Shown: positions 39,403-49,051 of the stretch, piece after piece
How positions within the stretch are numbered: position 1 is the first letter of the stretch
Layout of the letters: each line of letters starts with the position of its first letter
Assembly (NCBI GenBank): GCA_963204785.1
Contig: CAUJHG010000009.1
Coordinates: 1-64,000, forward strand
Source: Pseudomonadota bacterium
GTDB taxonomy: Bacteria; Pseudomonadota; Gammaproteobacteria; Burkholderiales; Burkholderiaceae_E
Direction of reading: 5' to 3'
DNA: 64,000 nt
Position numbers and translations under genes: made by a program
Notes under the pieces: model-generated
Databases searched by the model: none
What the model was told of the DNA's origin: nothing
The model's input: only the letters and a program-made list of their open reading frames with translations

Positions 39403-41734
39403 GTCCCTCGTCTCGGCGCGTCTCAGCGGGATCGAATCGCCGATTCTCGCCGTTTTTTGCCAATTTGGTAAATAGGATCGAGACCTGGGCCCCCGCAAGC
39501 GCCCCGTCGGCATCGCTCCAGTTGGCCACATCGATGCGCGCCTGGTGCTCCTCGACGATCTTGCGCACGATCGGCAGTCCCAGTCCGGTGCCTCGCGGTT
39601 TCGTCGTCACGTAGGGCTCGAAGGCGCGCGCGAGCATCGCGGGCGCGAAGCCGCTGCCATTGTCGCGCACCATCAGGCGCACCGCCTGCGCGGCATCCGG
39701 CAGCTCGATCACCTCGGTGCTGACGGCAACCTCCGGGGCCGCGCTGCGCTCGGCCGCCTCCAGGGCATTCTTGAGCAGGTTGTGGATCACCTGGCGCAGC
39801 TGCGTGGCGTCGCCCATCACCCGGGGCAGGGATTCGCCCAGCTGCAGGTGGATCGCGCCGTGTGCCTCGGGGGCCGAGTACAGGCGCAGCACGTCGTCGA
39901 CCAGCGCGTTCAGCGAGATCGGCGCCAGTCGCGCCGCCGGCAGACGCGCATAGTCGCGGAACTCGTCGACCATCGTCTTCAGTGCGGCGACCTGGTTGAC
40001 GATGGTCTGCGCGTTCTTGTCCAGCAGTTCCGCATCGGCGCCGACCAGACGGTCGCGCAGCTTGAGCTGCATGCGCTCGGCCGCGAGCTGGATCGGAGTG
40101 AGCGGGTTGGTGATCTCGTGCGCGAGCCGGCGCGCCACTTCCGCCCAGGCGACCGCGCGCTGCGCGGAGATCACCTCGCTGATGTCGTCGACGACGATCA
40201 CGTAGCCCACGCGGCGCTCGGGCAGGATCGAGCCGCGCGCCAGCAGCGTCTGGTCGGTGCGTCCCGGCACCGCAGTGGCCGCATCGTCGGCGCCGGCAGG
40301 GCGCTGCAGCACGAACTGCCGCTGCCAGCTCCCCGCGCCGGCGGCGGCCTGCTCGTTGAACGCGCTGCGGATCTCCGGCTCGAGCTCGCCCACGCGCGGC
40401 AGCGAGGCCAGCGGCTGGCCGATGTAGTCGTGGAGCGCACAGCCCACGATGCGATCGGCGCCCGGGTTCGCCAGCGTCAGCCGCAGGTCGGAGTCGAGCA
40501 CCATGACGCCGGCTTCGATGTTGCCCAGCACGCTCTCGAGCCGCGCGTTGACCCGCTCCAGCTCGCGCTGGTTGCGGTCCACCTGCGAGCGTGCTTCCTG
40601 GAGCTGGCGCGTCATCGCGTTGAACGAACGCGTGAGCACGCCGAGCTCGTCACGGCCGGCGTAGTCCTTGACCCGGCGGAAATCGCCCTCGGCCACTGCG
40701 CGCGTGGCCGCGGCAAGCTCGGAGAGCGGCCCGGTCAGCCAGCCCGCCAGCAGGAAGGCGGCGGCCACCGCGCTGAAAACGGTGAGCAGGAAGATCAGCG
40801 TCAGCGTGATCCGGAAGATGCGCTTGAGCCCGGCGCGCGCGAGCGAGAGCTCCTGGAAGTCACGGTAACCCTGCTGCACCGCCTCCGCGTTCTCCCCGAG
40901 CGCGGTGGGCACCGTCTGGACGAGCTGGAGATAGCGGTCGTCGTCGGCGAGCCGGCCTTCGGTGACGATCGAGACGATCACGCGCAGCTTGAGCGCTTCG
41001 GGCATCGCCGGTGCGGCACGCTCGGCTGCGGGGCCCGGCTCGCCACCCTCGATGCGCGCGAACTGGCGCGTGAGCCGCGCCTGGCGCAGCGCGTCCGCCG
41101 GCGGCAGGTCGGGGACCAGCTGCGCGAAGCGCCCGCCGCTCGCGCTGACGATGCGCCCGGAACCCGAGACCACCAGCGCCTCCTGGACGGCGGCCTGATC
41201 ACGCAGCGCGGAAAGCGTCCCCGCCATCGACGAGGGCGGCGTCTGTGCGAGCTCGACGGCCATCACCCTGGCCTTCTGGGAGAGCTCGTTGAGCTGGGAC
41301 TCCAGCGAGGCGCGTGCCAGGTTCATCCCGGAGTCCAGCGCGCGCTCGAGCGGGACGTCGAACCAGGACTCGATCGAGCGGCCGACGAACTGCACTGCGA
41401 CGAAGAACATCAGCGCCAGCGGCAGCACCGACATCAGCACGAAGGAACCCGCCATCCGCGCCATCAGCCGGGTGCCGAACAGTCCCCGCCGCCACCGCAT
41501 CGCCAGCCGGCGCAGCAGTTCGAGCACGAGCACGAACAGCAGCGCGGCCACCCCGGTCGTCACCCAGAGCAGGGTCGGGTAGTGGCGCTCGAAGAACTCG
41601 GTGTTGCCGCTCGCGGTGGCCAGCAGCGCCAGCAGGATCGCCGACAGCGCCACCGAGACGATCAGCGAGACCCGCAGCGCGCGCGTGATCGCGCGCCGGC
41701 CGGGATCTAGGGTGCGAACCGGAGTCGTGTCCAT
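39395..41734 (-). CDS. ntrY: NtrY-type sensor histidine kinase
   Basis: A 779-residue membrane kinase. Two N-terminal helices (about 23-50 and 57-85), a third segment near 100, a periplasmic or sensor loop of about 190 residues, another helix near 330, then HAMP (LTGPLSELAAATRAVAEGDF), PAS (NIEAGVMVLDSDLRLTLAN), HisKA with the phospho-His near 541 (RLAHEITNPLTPIQ), and HATPase_c with N, G1 and G2 boxes (NLLKNALEAAE, DNGSGF, GTGLGLPI). All catalytic boxes are intact. ATG 41734 lies inside the end of the DUF4390 gene (28-nt overlap), so translation is coupled. Confidence 0.94.
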   Translation of the reverse strand: MDTTPVRTLDPGRRAITRALRVSLIVSVALSAILLALLATASGNTEFFERHYPTLLWVTTGVAALLFVLVLELLRRLAMRWRRGLFGTRLMARMAGSFVLMSVLPLALMFFVAVQFVGRSIESWFDVPLERALDSGMNLARASLESQLNELSQKARVMAVELAQTPPSSMAGTLSALRDQAAVQEALVVSGSGRIVSASGGRFAQLVPDLPPADALRQARLTRQFARIEGGEPGPAAERAAPAMPEALKLRVIVSIVTEGRLADDDRYLQLVQTVPTALGENAEAVQQGYRDFQELSLARAGLKRIFRITLTLIFLLTVFSAVAAAFLLAGWLTGPLSELAAATRAVAEGDFRRVKDYAGRDELGVLTRSFNAMTRQLQEARSQVDRNQRELERVNARLESVLGNIEAGVMVLDSDLRLTLANPGADRIVGCALHDYIGQPLASLPRVGELEPEIRSAFNEQAAAGAGSWQRQFVLQRPAGADDAATAVPGRTDQTLLARGSILPERRVGYVIVVDDISEVISAQRAVAWAEVARRLAHEITNPLTPIQLAAERMQLKLRDRLVGADAELLDKNAQTIVNQVAALKTMVDEFRDYARLPAARLAPISLNALVDDVLRLYSAPEAHGAIHLQLGESLPRVMGDATQLRQVIHNLLKNALEAAERSAAPEVAVSTEVIELPDAAQAVRLMVRDNGSGFAPAMLARAFEPYVTTKPRGTGLGLPIVRKIVEEHQARIDVANWSDADGALAGAQVSILFTKLAKNGENRRFDPAETRRDEGHG

Positions 41735-42282
41735 TCGCTGTGCAGGTTCCAGTCGCGGTTGGTGATGGCACTGACCTGGAAGGGCTTGGGAAGCATCGAC
41801 GCATCCAGCCGCATGCGCACCTGGGCCAGGTATTCCGTGCCGGCGCTGACCTGGCCTGCGTCGAGCACCCGCCAGCCGCGCACCCGCGACAGCGCGTGCA
41901 GGGCCTCGTCGAGGGACTGGAAGGGCTGGGCGAACCCGTTGTTCAGGGTGACGCGGTACTGCCGGGTGAGCGCGTGGTAGCCGAGCCGCCAGGTCTGGGT
42001 CGCCGAGGCCACGGTCGCGTCCCACCAGTACCAGCGAGGCCGCACCAGCTCGAACTCCACCACGAAGTAGAGCGCGACCCCGCGACGCACCGCATCCTCG
42101 AGCCGATCCGGAAGCGGGACGTGGAAGTCGGCCGCGAGCACCCAGCCATCATCACTGGCCGAGTGTTCGATGCGGACGTCGCTGGCCTCGATGGCGTCGG
42201 CGGCCAAGGCCGACCGCATGGCAGGCAGCACCGCCAGGAACATCGCCACCAGGACCAGCGCCCTGACGAGGCGGGCGGTCAA
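41707..42282 (-). CDS. DUF4390 domain-containing exported protein
   Basis: A 191-residue protein that is always next to ntrY in betaproteobacteria and has no assigned function. A signal peptide is clear (MTARLVRALVLVAMFLAVLP, then AMRSALAAD). The mature part is strand-rich: WVLAADFHVPLPDRLEDAV, ALYFVVEFELVRPRWYWWD and a C-terminal WNLHSEWTRLRF. It may be a periplasmic ligand-binding accessory for NtrY (inference from context). The start is the TTG at 42282, overlapping the rsmB stop as TTGA. It overlaps ntrY by 28 nt. Confidence 0.88.
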   Translation of the reverse strand: MTARLVRALVLVAMFLAVLPAMRSALAADAIEASDVRIEHSASDDGWVLAADFHVPLPDRLEDAVRRGVALYFVVEFELVRPRWYWWDATVASATQTWRLGYHALTRQYRVTLNNGFAQPFQSLDEALHALSRVRGWRVLDAGQVSAGTEYLAQVRMRLDASMLPKPFQVSAITNRDWNLHSEWTRLRFAP

Positions 42283-43643
42283 GGGATCTTTCGGATCGAT
42301 GCGTAGAAGAAACCGTCGTGGTCGATCTGTTCGCCTGCAGCCGGCAGCAGCTGGCCGACCGCGCCGTCCTGTGCGTCACCGGGCCAGCGCCAGCGCAGCT
42401 CGACCCGCTCGGCATCGGTGCGCCCGGCCAGGAAGCGCTCGACCGGCTCATCGCCCTCGCAGCGGAACACCGAACACGTTGCGTAGAGCAATTTACCACC
42501 CGGCTCCAGCAGCGGCCAAAGCGCGGCCAGCATTTCCGACTGCACCGCCGAAAGTGTCGCCAGATCGCGACGACGGCGCAGCCAGCGGATCTCCGGGTGG
42601 CGGCGCACGATGCCCGAGGCCGAACAGGGCGCATCGAGCAGGATCCGGTCGAAGCGTCGTCCGTCCCACCAGTCCGCGGTGCGGCGCGCGTCGCCGCAGG
42701 CCACCTGTGCGGAGAGCCCGAGCCGTGCGAGGTTCTCGTGCACGCGCTGCAGGCGCCCGGCGTCCGAATCGAGCGCGAGCAGTTCGGCGTCGGCGAGCTC
42801 GAGCACATGGGCGCTCTTGCCGCCCGGCGCGGCGCAGGCGTCGAGCACCCTCTGGCCTGGTTGCAGGTCGAGCAGCGGCGCAGCCATCTGGGCGGCGAGG
42901 TCCTGCACCGACAGGCGCCCCTGCGCGAAACCCGGCAGCCTGGAGACATCGCAGGGCCGGTCGAGCCGGATCGCCTGCGGGCCGATACGCCGCCCCGGGT
43001 GCCCGGCCGCCTCGAGCTCGCGCAGACAGTCCTCGACCGTGGCGCGGCGCAGGTTGACCCGCAGGGTCAGCGGCGGCGGCACGTTTCCGGCAGCCAGGAT
43101 CGCCTCCCAGCGCCCGGGATGCTCGTTGCGCAAGCGGTCGATCCACCAGCGTGGGTGGTTCCAGCGCGCCTCCTGATCGTGAGCGATCGCGGCCATCAGC
43201 ACCGGGCGCTCGCGCAGGAAGCGGCGCAGCGTGGCATTGAGGAAGCCGGCTCCTGCCCGGGTGCCCGCAGTGAGCCTCGCCGCCTCCACTGCCTGGTCGA
43301 CGACGACCGCCTCGTGGCGACGCCCCGGAGCGAGCAGTTCGGACAGCGCCACCAGTTGCAGCGCAGCGAGCGCCGGGGAAGGCTGGCGCGAGTTCAGGCG
43401 GCCGGCGAGCGCGCCCGCGGTGCCCAGCCTGCGCACTGCCGTGCAGGAGATGTCGTACAGCGCAGCGCGCGAGACACCCTCCAGGCGCCAGCGCTGCGCG
43501 GCCTCGTCCATCGAGGGCGGCAGCGAACGGCCGGCGCGCACCCGCTCGAGCGTCTGCGCCGCGGCCTGCAGCTCGGTGGCCAGCGGTGCGCGGGTCGCAG
43601 GCGTGGGCCCGGCGCTCGCCGCCGGCTGCTCGGAGGCCTCCAC
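42279..43643 (-). CDS. rsmB: 16S rRNA (cytosine(967)-C5)-methyltransferase
   Basis: A 454-residue m5C methyltransferase acting on C967 of 16S rRNA. The N-terminal NusB-like RNA-binding domain spans about 20-165 (SRAALYDISCTAVRRLG, FLNATLRRFLRE). The catalytic domain shows SAM motif LDACAAPGGKSAH near 267, motif IV LLDAPCSASG near 339 and motif VI LYATCSVF near 386, whose Cys is the nucleophile. It starts at the GTG at 43643, 4 nt after the htpX stop. A GTG start with no clear ribosome site suggests coupling to htpX. Confidence 0.93.
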   Translation of the reverse strand: MEASEQPAASAGPTPATRAPLATELQAAAQTLERVRAGRSLPPSMDEAAQRWRLEGVSRAALYDISCTAVRRLGTAGALAGRLNSRQPSPALAALQLVALSELLAPGRRHEAVVVDQAVEAARLTAGTRAGAGFLNATLRRFLRERPVLMAAIAHDQEARWNHPRWWIDRLRNEHPGRWEAILAAGNVPPPLTLRVNLRRATVEDCLRELEAAGHPGRRIGPQAIRLDRPCDVSRLPGFAQGRLSVQDLAAQMAAPLLDLQPGQRVLDACAAPGGKSAHVLELADAELLALDSDAGRLQRVHENLARLGLSAQVACGDARRTADWWDGRRFDRILLDAPCSASGIVRRHPEIRWLRRRRDLATLSAVQSEMLAALWPLLEPGGKLLYATCSVFRCEGDEPVERFLAGRTDAERVELRWRWPGDAQDGAVGQLLPAAGEQIDHDGFFYASIRKIP

Positions 43644-43647
43644 CCGC

Positions 43648-44496
43648 TCAGGCGCGCCCGGCCATCGCCATCAGCCGGGCGATGCGCTCCTCGGTCGACG
43701 GGTGCGTGGAGAACAGCCCGCGCAGCCCGCCGCCCGACAGCGGATTCATGATCATCATCTGCGCGGTCTCGGGGTGCCGCTCGGCAGTCTCCAGCGGAAT
43801 GCCCTGCGCGTAGCGATGGATCTTCTCCAGCGCCGAAGCCAGCGCCTGCGGGTCGCCGCTGATCTCGGCTCCGCCGCGATCGGCCTCGAACTCCCGGGCG
43901 CGCGAGATCGCCATCTGGATCAGCGCTCCGGCCAGCGGGGCCAGGATGGCCACCAGGATTCCGGCAATCGGATTGGCAGGCCGGCCATCCTGGTCGCGGC
44001 CGCCGAAGAACATCGCGAAGTTGGCCAGCGCCGAGATCGCGCCTGCCATCGTCGCGGAGATGGTCGAAATCAGGATGTCGCGGTGCTTCACGTGCGCAAG
44101 CTCGTGCGCCATCACTCCGCGCAACTCGCGCTCGCTGAGCGCGTGCAGGATGCCCGTGGTGGCCGCGACCGCGGCGTGCTCCGGGTTGCGGCCGGTGGCA
44201 AACGCGTTGGGCGCGCGCTCGTCGATCAGGTAGACCCTGGGCATCGGCAGGCCGGCACGTGTCGCGAGTTCGCTGACCATCCGGTAGAACTGCGGCGCCG
44301 AGGTCTCGTCGACTTCCTGCGCGTTGTACATGCGCAGCACCATCTTGTCGGAGAACCAGTAGGCGAAGAAGTTCGAGACCAGCGCGAAGCCGAGCGCCAG
44401 CAACATTCCCTGGCGTCCGCCGATCGAGGCGCCGACCACGCCGAACAGCGCGGTGATCGCCGCCATCAGCATCGCGGTCTTGACCCAGTTGAACAT
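43648..44496 (-). CDS. htpX: HtpX family membrane zinc metalloprotease
   Basis: A 282-residue M48B protease of membrane quality control. Two N-terminal helices (about 5-27 and 32-52), the zinc motif [12 protein letters not shown] near 130, two further hydrophobic segments near 147-172 and 182-204, and the third zinc ligand Glu in [13 protein letters not shown] near 212. Length is normal for HtpX. AGGAGAC lies about 7 nt before the ATG at 44496. A longer frame upstream is not supported. It lies upstream of rsmB with 4 nt between. Confidence 0.94.
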   Translation of the reverse strand: MFNWVKTAMLMAAITALFGVVGASIGGRQGMLLALGFALVSNFFAYWFSDKMVLRMYNAQEVDETSAPQFYRMVSELATRAGLPMPRVYLIDERAPNAFATGRNPEHAAVAATTGILHALSERELRGVMAHELAHVKHRDILISTISATMAGAISALANFAMFFGGRDQDGRPANPIAGILVAILAPLAGALIQMAISRAREFEADRGGAEISGDPQALASALEKIHRYAQGIPLETAERHPETAQMMIMNPLSGGGLRGLFSTHPSTEERIARLMAMAGRA

Positions 44497-44674
44497 CGAC
44501 AATGTCTCCTGTGGAAGCGTCCGGCACCGCAGTGTGCGCGCCGAAGCGATCAGTTGGGGATGGAGTTCGTCGCGCACAAGGGCCGGACTTTGCAGCCTGC
44601 GCGATCCCGGGTCCGCGAAACCCTACCACCATCCGCGCGCGACCGACGCCCCGGCGGCAGCGCAGGCAGCAACC

Positions 44675-45625
44675 TCAGGCGTCCTCGGGCAGCGCGAAGC
44701 GGACTCCTTCGGCAAGCGGGAACCCGCGCAGGAACTCGGCCACCGGCAGGCGCCGCCCCCCGGGCTTCTGCAGTTCCAGCAGCGACAGGGCGCCCGCGCC
44801 GCAGGCTACCACCAGCGCATCCGCGTCGGCGACCAGAACGGTCCCTGGAGGGGCGTCCTCGCGTCCGGGCACTGCCCGTGCCCGCCAGAGCTTCAGCGGC
44901 GCGGCGACACCGGGCAGCCGCAGCAGCGTGCCGGGGAAGGGGTCGAAGGCGCGCACGCGGTCGGCCAGGCGGGCCGCCGGCAGCCGCCAGTCGAGCTGCG
45001 ACTCCGCCTTGTCGATCTTCGTCGCGTAGGTGACCCCGTCGTCGGGCTGCGGCTGCGCGTGCAGCGCGCCCTGCTCCATCCGCTGCAGCGCCTCGACGAT
45101 CAGCTCGGCCCCCAGGGCTGCCAGACGGTCGTGCAGGGCGCCGCCGGACTCCTCGGCGCCGATCGGGATCGCACGCGCCAGCAGCATCGGCCCCGTGTCC
45201 AGCCCCTCGTCCATCTGCATGATGGTGATCCCGGTCTCGACGTCGCCCGCCTCGATCGCCCGCTGGATCGGCGCGGCACCACGCCAGCGGGGCAGCAGCG
45301 ACGCGTGGATGTTCAGGCAGCCCAGGCGCGGCGTGCGCAGCACCTGCGCCGGCAGGATCAGTCCGTAGGCGGCGACCACCATCGCATCGGCCCCGACCGC
45401 GGCCAGGCGCGCCTGGGCTTCGGGGTCGCGCAGCGTGCGCGGCTGGAACAGCGGCAGGCCGTGCGCCTGCGCGCGCTGCCCGACGGGGCTGGCCTGGAGC
45501 CGCTGCCCGCGGCCCGCCGGCTGGTCCGCCCTGGTGAGGACCAGCGCGATCTCGTGGCCGGCAGCGATCAGCGCGGCCAGCGCACGCTCGGCGAAGACGG
45601 GGGTTCCGGCAAAGATCAGGCGCAT
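44675..45625 (-). CDS. fmt: Methionyl-tRNA formyltransferase
   Basis: The 316-residue enzyme formylates initiator Met-tRNA with 10-formyltetrahydrofolate. It opens [16 protein letters not shown]. The active-site region reads [20 protein letters not shown] near 108-127, with catalytic Asn/His and the Asp in [11 protein letters not shown] near 145. The C-terminal tRNA-binding OB domain begins near 208 ([20 protein letters not shown]). It is normally the direct neighbour of def. Here 308 nt carrying degenerate repeats separate them. Confidence 0.96.
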   Translation of the reverse strand: MRLIFAGTPVFAERALAALIAAGHEIALVLTRADQPAGRGQRLQASPVGQRAQAHGLPLFQPRTLRDPEAQARLAAVGADAMVVAAYGLILPAQVLRTPRLGCLNIHASLLPRWRGAAPIQRAIEAGDVETGITIMQMDEGLDTGPMLLARAIPIGAEESGGALHDRLAALGAELIVEALQRMEQGALHAQPQPDDGVTYATKIDKAESQLDWRLPAARLADRVRAFDPFPGTLLRLPGVAAPLKLWRARAVPGREDAPPGTVLVADADALVVACGAGALSLLELQKPGGRRLPVAEFLRGFPLAEGVRFALPEDA

Positions 45626-45933
45626 TTCAGGCGATGTGAGAAAGACGGGGAATGGATGGAACTGCCGAGCCGCATCTGCCGGATGTCCACGGGATTTCCC
45701 ACGGATGTCCAGGAGATCCGCGGCGGGTCATCCCACGGGTTTGCAGCGGCTGCGCACGCGATCTGCACCGGTTTTCCGGACGATGCGAACCGCCTGTCCA
45801 CCGGTTTTCCCCGGCCTGTGCAGACCGGCCAAGGGGAAAGTGCGCGGCTCATCCACTGCCTGCGCCCTCAACGGGGATCGGAGCGGCGCCAGGCACTGCG
45901 GCCGGCTTGCCGCCCGAGCGCTGCCGGGGCCGC
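45626..45933. repeat. Spacer between def and fmt with a cluster of degenerate repeats
   Basis: The 308-nt spacer has no convincing gene. It holds at least four imperfect copies of a CTGTCCACCGGTTTTCC-like word: 45684-45700, 45730-45744, 45763-45779 and 45794-45814, starting about 46, 33 and 31 nt apart. Copies three and four share CACCGGTTTTCC. Around copy one, GGATGTCCA recurs directly at 45681 and 45703. A weaker ATCCACTG lies near 45851. They could be protein-binding sites or GC-drifted DnaA-box-like words. Confidence 0.5.
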
Positions 45934-46440
45934 TCAGGCGGCCTCGCGCTCGCTCTTGAGCAGCCTGCTGCGGATGCGGCTCTGCTTCAGACGCGACAGG
46001 TACTGCACGAACACCTTGCCGTCGAGGTGGTCGATCTCGTGCTGGATGCAGACCGCGAGCAGTTCGTCGGCGTCGATCGAAAAGGGCTCGCCGTGCTCGT
46101 CGAAGGCCTCGACGCGGACCTGCTCGGGCCGCTCGACTTCCTCGTAGATGCCGGGCACCGACAGGCAGCCCTCCTCGTACACCTTGCGCGCGTCGCTGGC
46201 CGAAACCACGCGGGGGTTGACGAAGACCTGCAGCCGATCCTTGGTGTCGGACACGTCGATGACGACCACGCGCTGGTGCACGTCGACCTGCGTGGCGGCA
46301 AGCCCGACGCCGGGAGCTGCGTACATCGTCTCGGCCATGTCGCGCACCAGCGCGCGCAGCCGGTCGTCGAAGACCTCGACCGGCGCGGCGACCTGGTGCA
46401 GACGCGGATCGGGATAGCGCAGAATCTTCAGTACGGCCAT
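45934..46440 (-). CDS. def: Peptide deformylase
   Basis: The 168-residue metalloenzyme removes the N-formyl group from new proteins. All three motifs are intact: GVGLAATQ (44-51), EGCLSVP (90-96, metal ligand Cys92) and QHEIDHLDG (133-141, ligands His134 and His138, base Glu135). The start at ATG 46440 matches the family. There is no Shine-Dalgarno sequence before it. A TAGATT hexamer on the minus strand at 46453-46448 would place the transcript start at or just before the AUG, so the message may be leaderless. It is divergent from lysM. Confidence 0.96.
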   Translation of the reverse strand: MAVLKILRYPDPRLHQVAAPVEVFDDRLRALVRDMAETMYAAPGVGLAATQVDVHQRVVVIDVSDTKDRLQVFVNPRVVSASDARKVYEEGCLSVPGIYEEVERPEQVRVEAFDEHGEPFSIDADELLAVCIQHEIDHLDGKVFVQYLSRLKQSRIRSRLLKSEREAA

Positions 46441-46611
46441 CGGGGCAAATCTACCGTTGAGTCCTGATCGGCCTTGCGGGTCCGTCGGGATTGATTGCAG
46501 AATCCCGGCCAATATCCGTGCCTCGGACCGACTTTTCAACCCCTTGATCCCGAGGGGTTTCCTGGAGAGCTCCGGGGCCCCTCCAAGGGCCTGTGGAGCC
46601 ATGAGCCTCAG

Positions 46612-47697
46612 ATGAAAAAGTTTAGCACGCAGGTCCTCGGACTGGCCCTCTCCCTGCTGCTCGGCGCGCCCGCCGTCGCGCAGCCGCTGGAGCTCGCCAA
46701 GGACGCGCCCGAGCGCTACGTCGTGGTGCGCGGAGACACCCTCTGGGGCATCTCCGGCAAGTTCCTGCAGAAGCCCTGGCGCTGGCCGGAGATCTGGCAG
46801 CTCAACCGGGAGCAGATCCGCGATCCGCACTGGATCTATCCGGGCGACGTGGTCTACCTGGACAGCAGCGGCGGCACGCCACGGCTGCGACTCGCCCGCT
46901 CCGTGGCCAGCGGCAGCTCCGAGGCAAGCGCCGATCGCGCCGAGGCAGCCACCGAGCGCGTCGAGCGCGCACAGCCGAGAGTGCGCCAGGAGGCGCTGCC
47001 GAAGGCGGCGATCCCGACCATCGACGGCCAGGCGATCGCACCCTTCCTGAACCGGCCGCTGGTGGTCGACGAACAGGGCCTGCAGGGCCATCCACGGATC
47101 GTCGCCACGCAGGACGGCCGGGTCTACCTGGGCCGCGGCGAGATCGCCTACGTCCGCGGCATCCCGGCGGCCGAGCCCGGCACCCGGTGGCACGTCTACC
47201 GTCCGGCGCGAGCGCTGCTCGACCCGGACACGCGCAAGCCGATCGCCTGGGAAACGCAGTTCGTCGGCAGCGCCCGCCTGGAGCGCGCAGGCGACCCCGC
47301 CACGGTGCGCATCGAGTCGGTGACCGAGGAGATCGGCCCCGGCGACCGCCTGATGCCGGCCGAGCGCAACGAGATCGTCAACTACGTGCCCAGCCCGCCC
47401 GCCGCGCAGGTCTCGGGGCGCATCGTCGCGGTCCACCGGGGCGTCGCCCAGGCCGGGCGCAACAGCGTGGTCGCTCTGAGCGCAGGCGCCGGACAGGGCG
47501 TTTCGGTGGGCAACGTGCTCGCGATCAGCGAGCGCAGCCGCGTGGTGCGCGACCAGGACACCCGCGAGATGATCGGCCTTCCAGGTGAGCCGATCGGCCA
47601 TCTCCTGGTCTTCCGCGTCTTCGATAAGATCGCCTACGGTCTGATCATGACGTCGTCGCGCGATGTTTCCGTCGGAGATGACGTCGCCAACCCGTAG
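46612..47697 (+). CDS. LysM-domain secreted protein
   Basis: A 361-residue exported protein found upstream of dprA in many betaproteobacteria. Signal peptide [18 protein letters not shown], cut near AVAQP. One LysM domain at about 36-85 ([20 protein letters not shown], then IYPGDVVYL) should bind peptidoglycan. The remaining 270 residues have no catalytic motif I recognise. They hold a repeated strand-rich part with [11 protein letters not shown] near the end. Its role may be envelope maintenance. The ribosome site is weak. The ATG chosen is directly before the signal peptide. dprA follows after 9 nt. Confidence 0.9.
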   Translation: MKKFSTQVLGLALSLLLGAPAVAQPLELAKDAPERYVVVRGDTLWGISGKFLQKPWRWPEIWQLNREQIRDPHWIYPGDVVYLDSSGGTPRLRLARSVASGSSEASADRAEAATERVERAQPRVRQEALPKAAIPTIDGQAIAPFLNRPLVVDEQGLQGHPRIVATQDGRVYLGRGEIAYVRGIPAAEPGTRWHVYRPARALLDPDTRKPIAWETQFVGSARLERAGDPATVRIESVTEEIGPGDRLMPAERNEIVNYVPSPPAAQVSGRIVAVHRGVAQAGRNSVVALSAGAGQGVSVGNVLAISERSRVVRDQDTREMIGLPGEPIGHLLVFRVFDKIAYGLIMTSSRDVSVGDDVANP

Positions 47698-47706
47698 CGA
47701 CCCTGC

Positions 47707-48909
47707 ATGCCGCCACTCCCACCCGCGCGCCATGAGCGCGCGGTTTCGTTTCAGGGCCCGGAACGCGCCGCCTGGCTGCGCCTGTCGCTCACGCCCGGCG
47801 TCGGGCCGGCGTCGGCACGCCGCCTGCTCGGCGCCTTCGGCTTGCCCGAGGAGATCTTCGCAGCCCGCTTCGACGCCGTTTCGCGGATCATCGGCGCAAC
47901 GCTGGCCCGTTCACTGCTGGACGCCGATCCTGCCCGGGAGCGGGCGGTCGGGCAGGCGCTCGAGTGGTCCTCGATGGCAGGGCATCGGCTGCTGGTGCTG
48001 GGCGACCCGGACTACCCGGCGCGCCTGCTCGAGACCGCAGATCCGCCGGTGCTGCTCTACCTGCGGGGCGAGCCGGCCGCGCTGGCGCGACCGGCGCTGG
48101 CGATCGTCGGCAGCCGCGCGCCAAGCGCAGGAGGCACCTCCAACGCGAGCGCCTTCGCCCGCGCGGTGGGCGACGCCGGCCTGACGGTGGTCAGCGGGCT
48201 CGCCCGCGGCATCGACGCCGCAGCGCACGCCGGCGCCCTGGCCACTGCGGGGGGCACCGTGGCGGTGCTGGGCACCGGTGTCGACCTGGTCTATCCAGCG
48301 GCGCACTCCGGCCTCGCCGACGCCATCGTCGCGGCCGGCGGGGCGGTGATCTCGGAAATGCCGCTGGGCTTCGGGCCACGGAAAACCAGCTTCCCCAGGC
48401 GCAACCGCGTGATCGCCGGGCTGTCGCTGGGCGTGCTGGTCGTCGAGGCCGCGGTGCGCAGCGGCTCGCTGATCACCGCCCGCCAGGCGCTCGAGGCCGG
48501 CCGCGAGGTCTTCGCCATTCCCGGATCGATCCACTCGCCGCTGGCAAGAGGCTGCCACCTGCTGATCCGACAGGGCGCCAGGCTGGTCGAGGGCACGGAC
48601 GACATCCTCGACGAACTCGCTCCCCAGTTGCCGCTCCCCCTCGCAGGGGCCGGCACCCGGCGCAGGGCCGCGCTCAGCGCCGGAGCCGCGCTCCCCGACG
48701 GAGCGCGAATCCCGAACGAACCCCGCCCGACCGACCCGGCCGTGCCCGACCCCCTGCTCGAGCGCATGGGCTGGGACCCGGTCGGCATCGACACCCTGGT
48801 GTCCCGACAGGCCGGCGACAGCGCCAGCGTGGCGGCTCGCCTGCTCGAACTGGAGCTCGCCGGCCGGGTCGACCGGCTGGTCGATGGGCGCTTCCAGAGG
48901 CGAGCGTGA
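47707..48909 (+). CDS. dprA: DNA processing protein DprA/Smf
   Basis: A 400-residue protein that loads RecA onto incoming single-stranded DNA in transformation. An N-terminal helix-hairpin-helix-like part ([16 protein letters not shown], about 26-42). The extended Rossmann fold has [11 protein letters not shown] near 134, [16 protein letters not shown] near 161, [20 protein letters not shown] near 216 and [18 protein letters not shown] near 245. A C-terminal winged-helix (DprA_WH, about 345-400) is present. Starts 9 nt after the LysM gene, so they share a transcript. Confidence 0.95.
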   Translation: MPPLPPARHERAVSFQGPERAAWLRLSLTPGVGPASARRLLGAFGLPEEIFAARFDAVSRIIGATLARSLLDADPARERAVGQALEWSSMAGHRLLVLGDPDYPARLLETADPPVLLYLRGEPAALARPALAIVGSRAPSAGGTSNASAFARAVGDAGLTVVSGLARGIDAAAHAGALATAGGTVAVLGTGVDLVYPAAHSGLADAIVAAGGAVISEMPLGFGPRKTSFPRRNRVIAGLSLGVLVVEAAVRSGSLITARQALEAGREVFAIPGSIHSPLARGCHLLIRQGARLVEGTDDILDELAPQLPLPLAGAGTRRRAALSAGAALPDGARIPNEPRPTDPAVPDPLLERMGWDPVGIDTLVSRQAGDSASVAARLLELELAGRVDRLVDGRFQRRA

Positions 48910-48988
48910 GAAGATCCCGGCTGGACCGGCCCGGGGAGACCTCCCCAGGCGGCCCGGGCGCCGCGGTCGGCGCCCGCCGAAACCGCGG

Positions 48989-49018
48989 TTGCCACGCCGG
49001 CCGCCGCGCTCTTATCAT
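48989..49018 (+). promoter_or_regulatory. topB: Sigma-70-type promoter of topB
   Basis: TTGCCA (48989-48994) and TATCAT (49013-49018) each match consensus at five of six positions and are 18 nt apart. The implied start point near 49025 gives a leader of about 27 nt. This is the best promoter match in the window. Confidence 0.6.
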
Positions 49019-49051
49019 TCGCGCCCCTGTTGTGCGCTGGCCCTGGTGGAC

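Noticed and set aside
45681-45814. CRISPR array
   Set aside because: The repeats are short, degenerate and unevenly spaced, and no cas gene is in the window.
46601-46615. A four-codon frame (MSLR) overlapping the LysM gene start as a leader peptide
   Set aside because: The GGAG before it is only 2 nt away, too close to initiate, and such a short frame is expected by chance.
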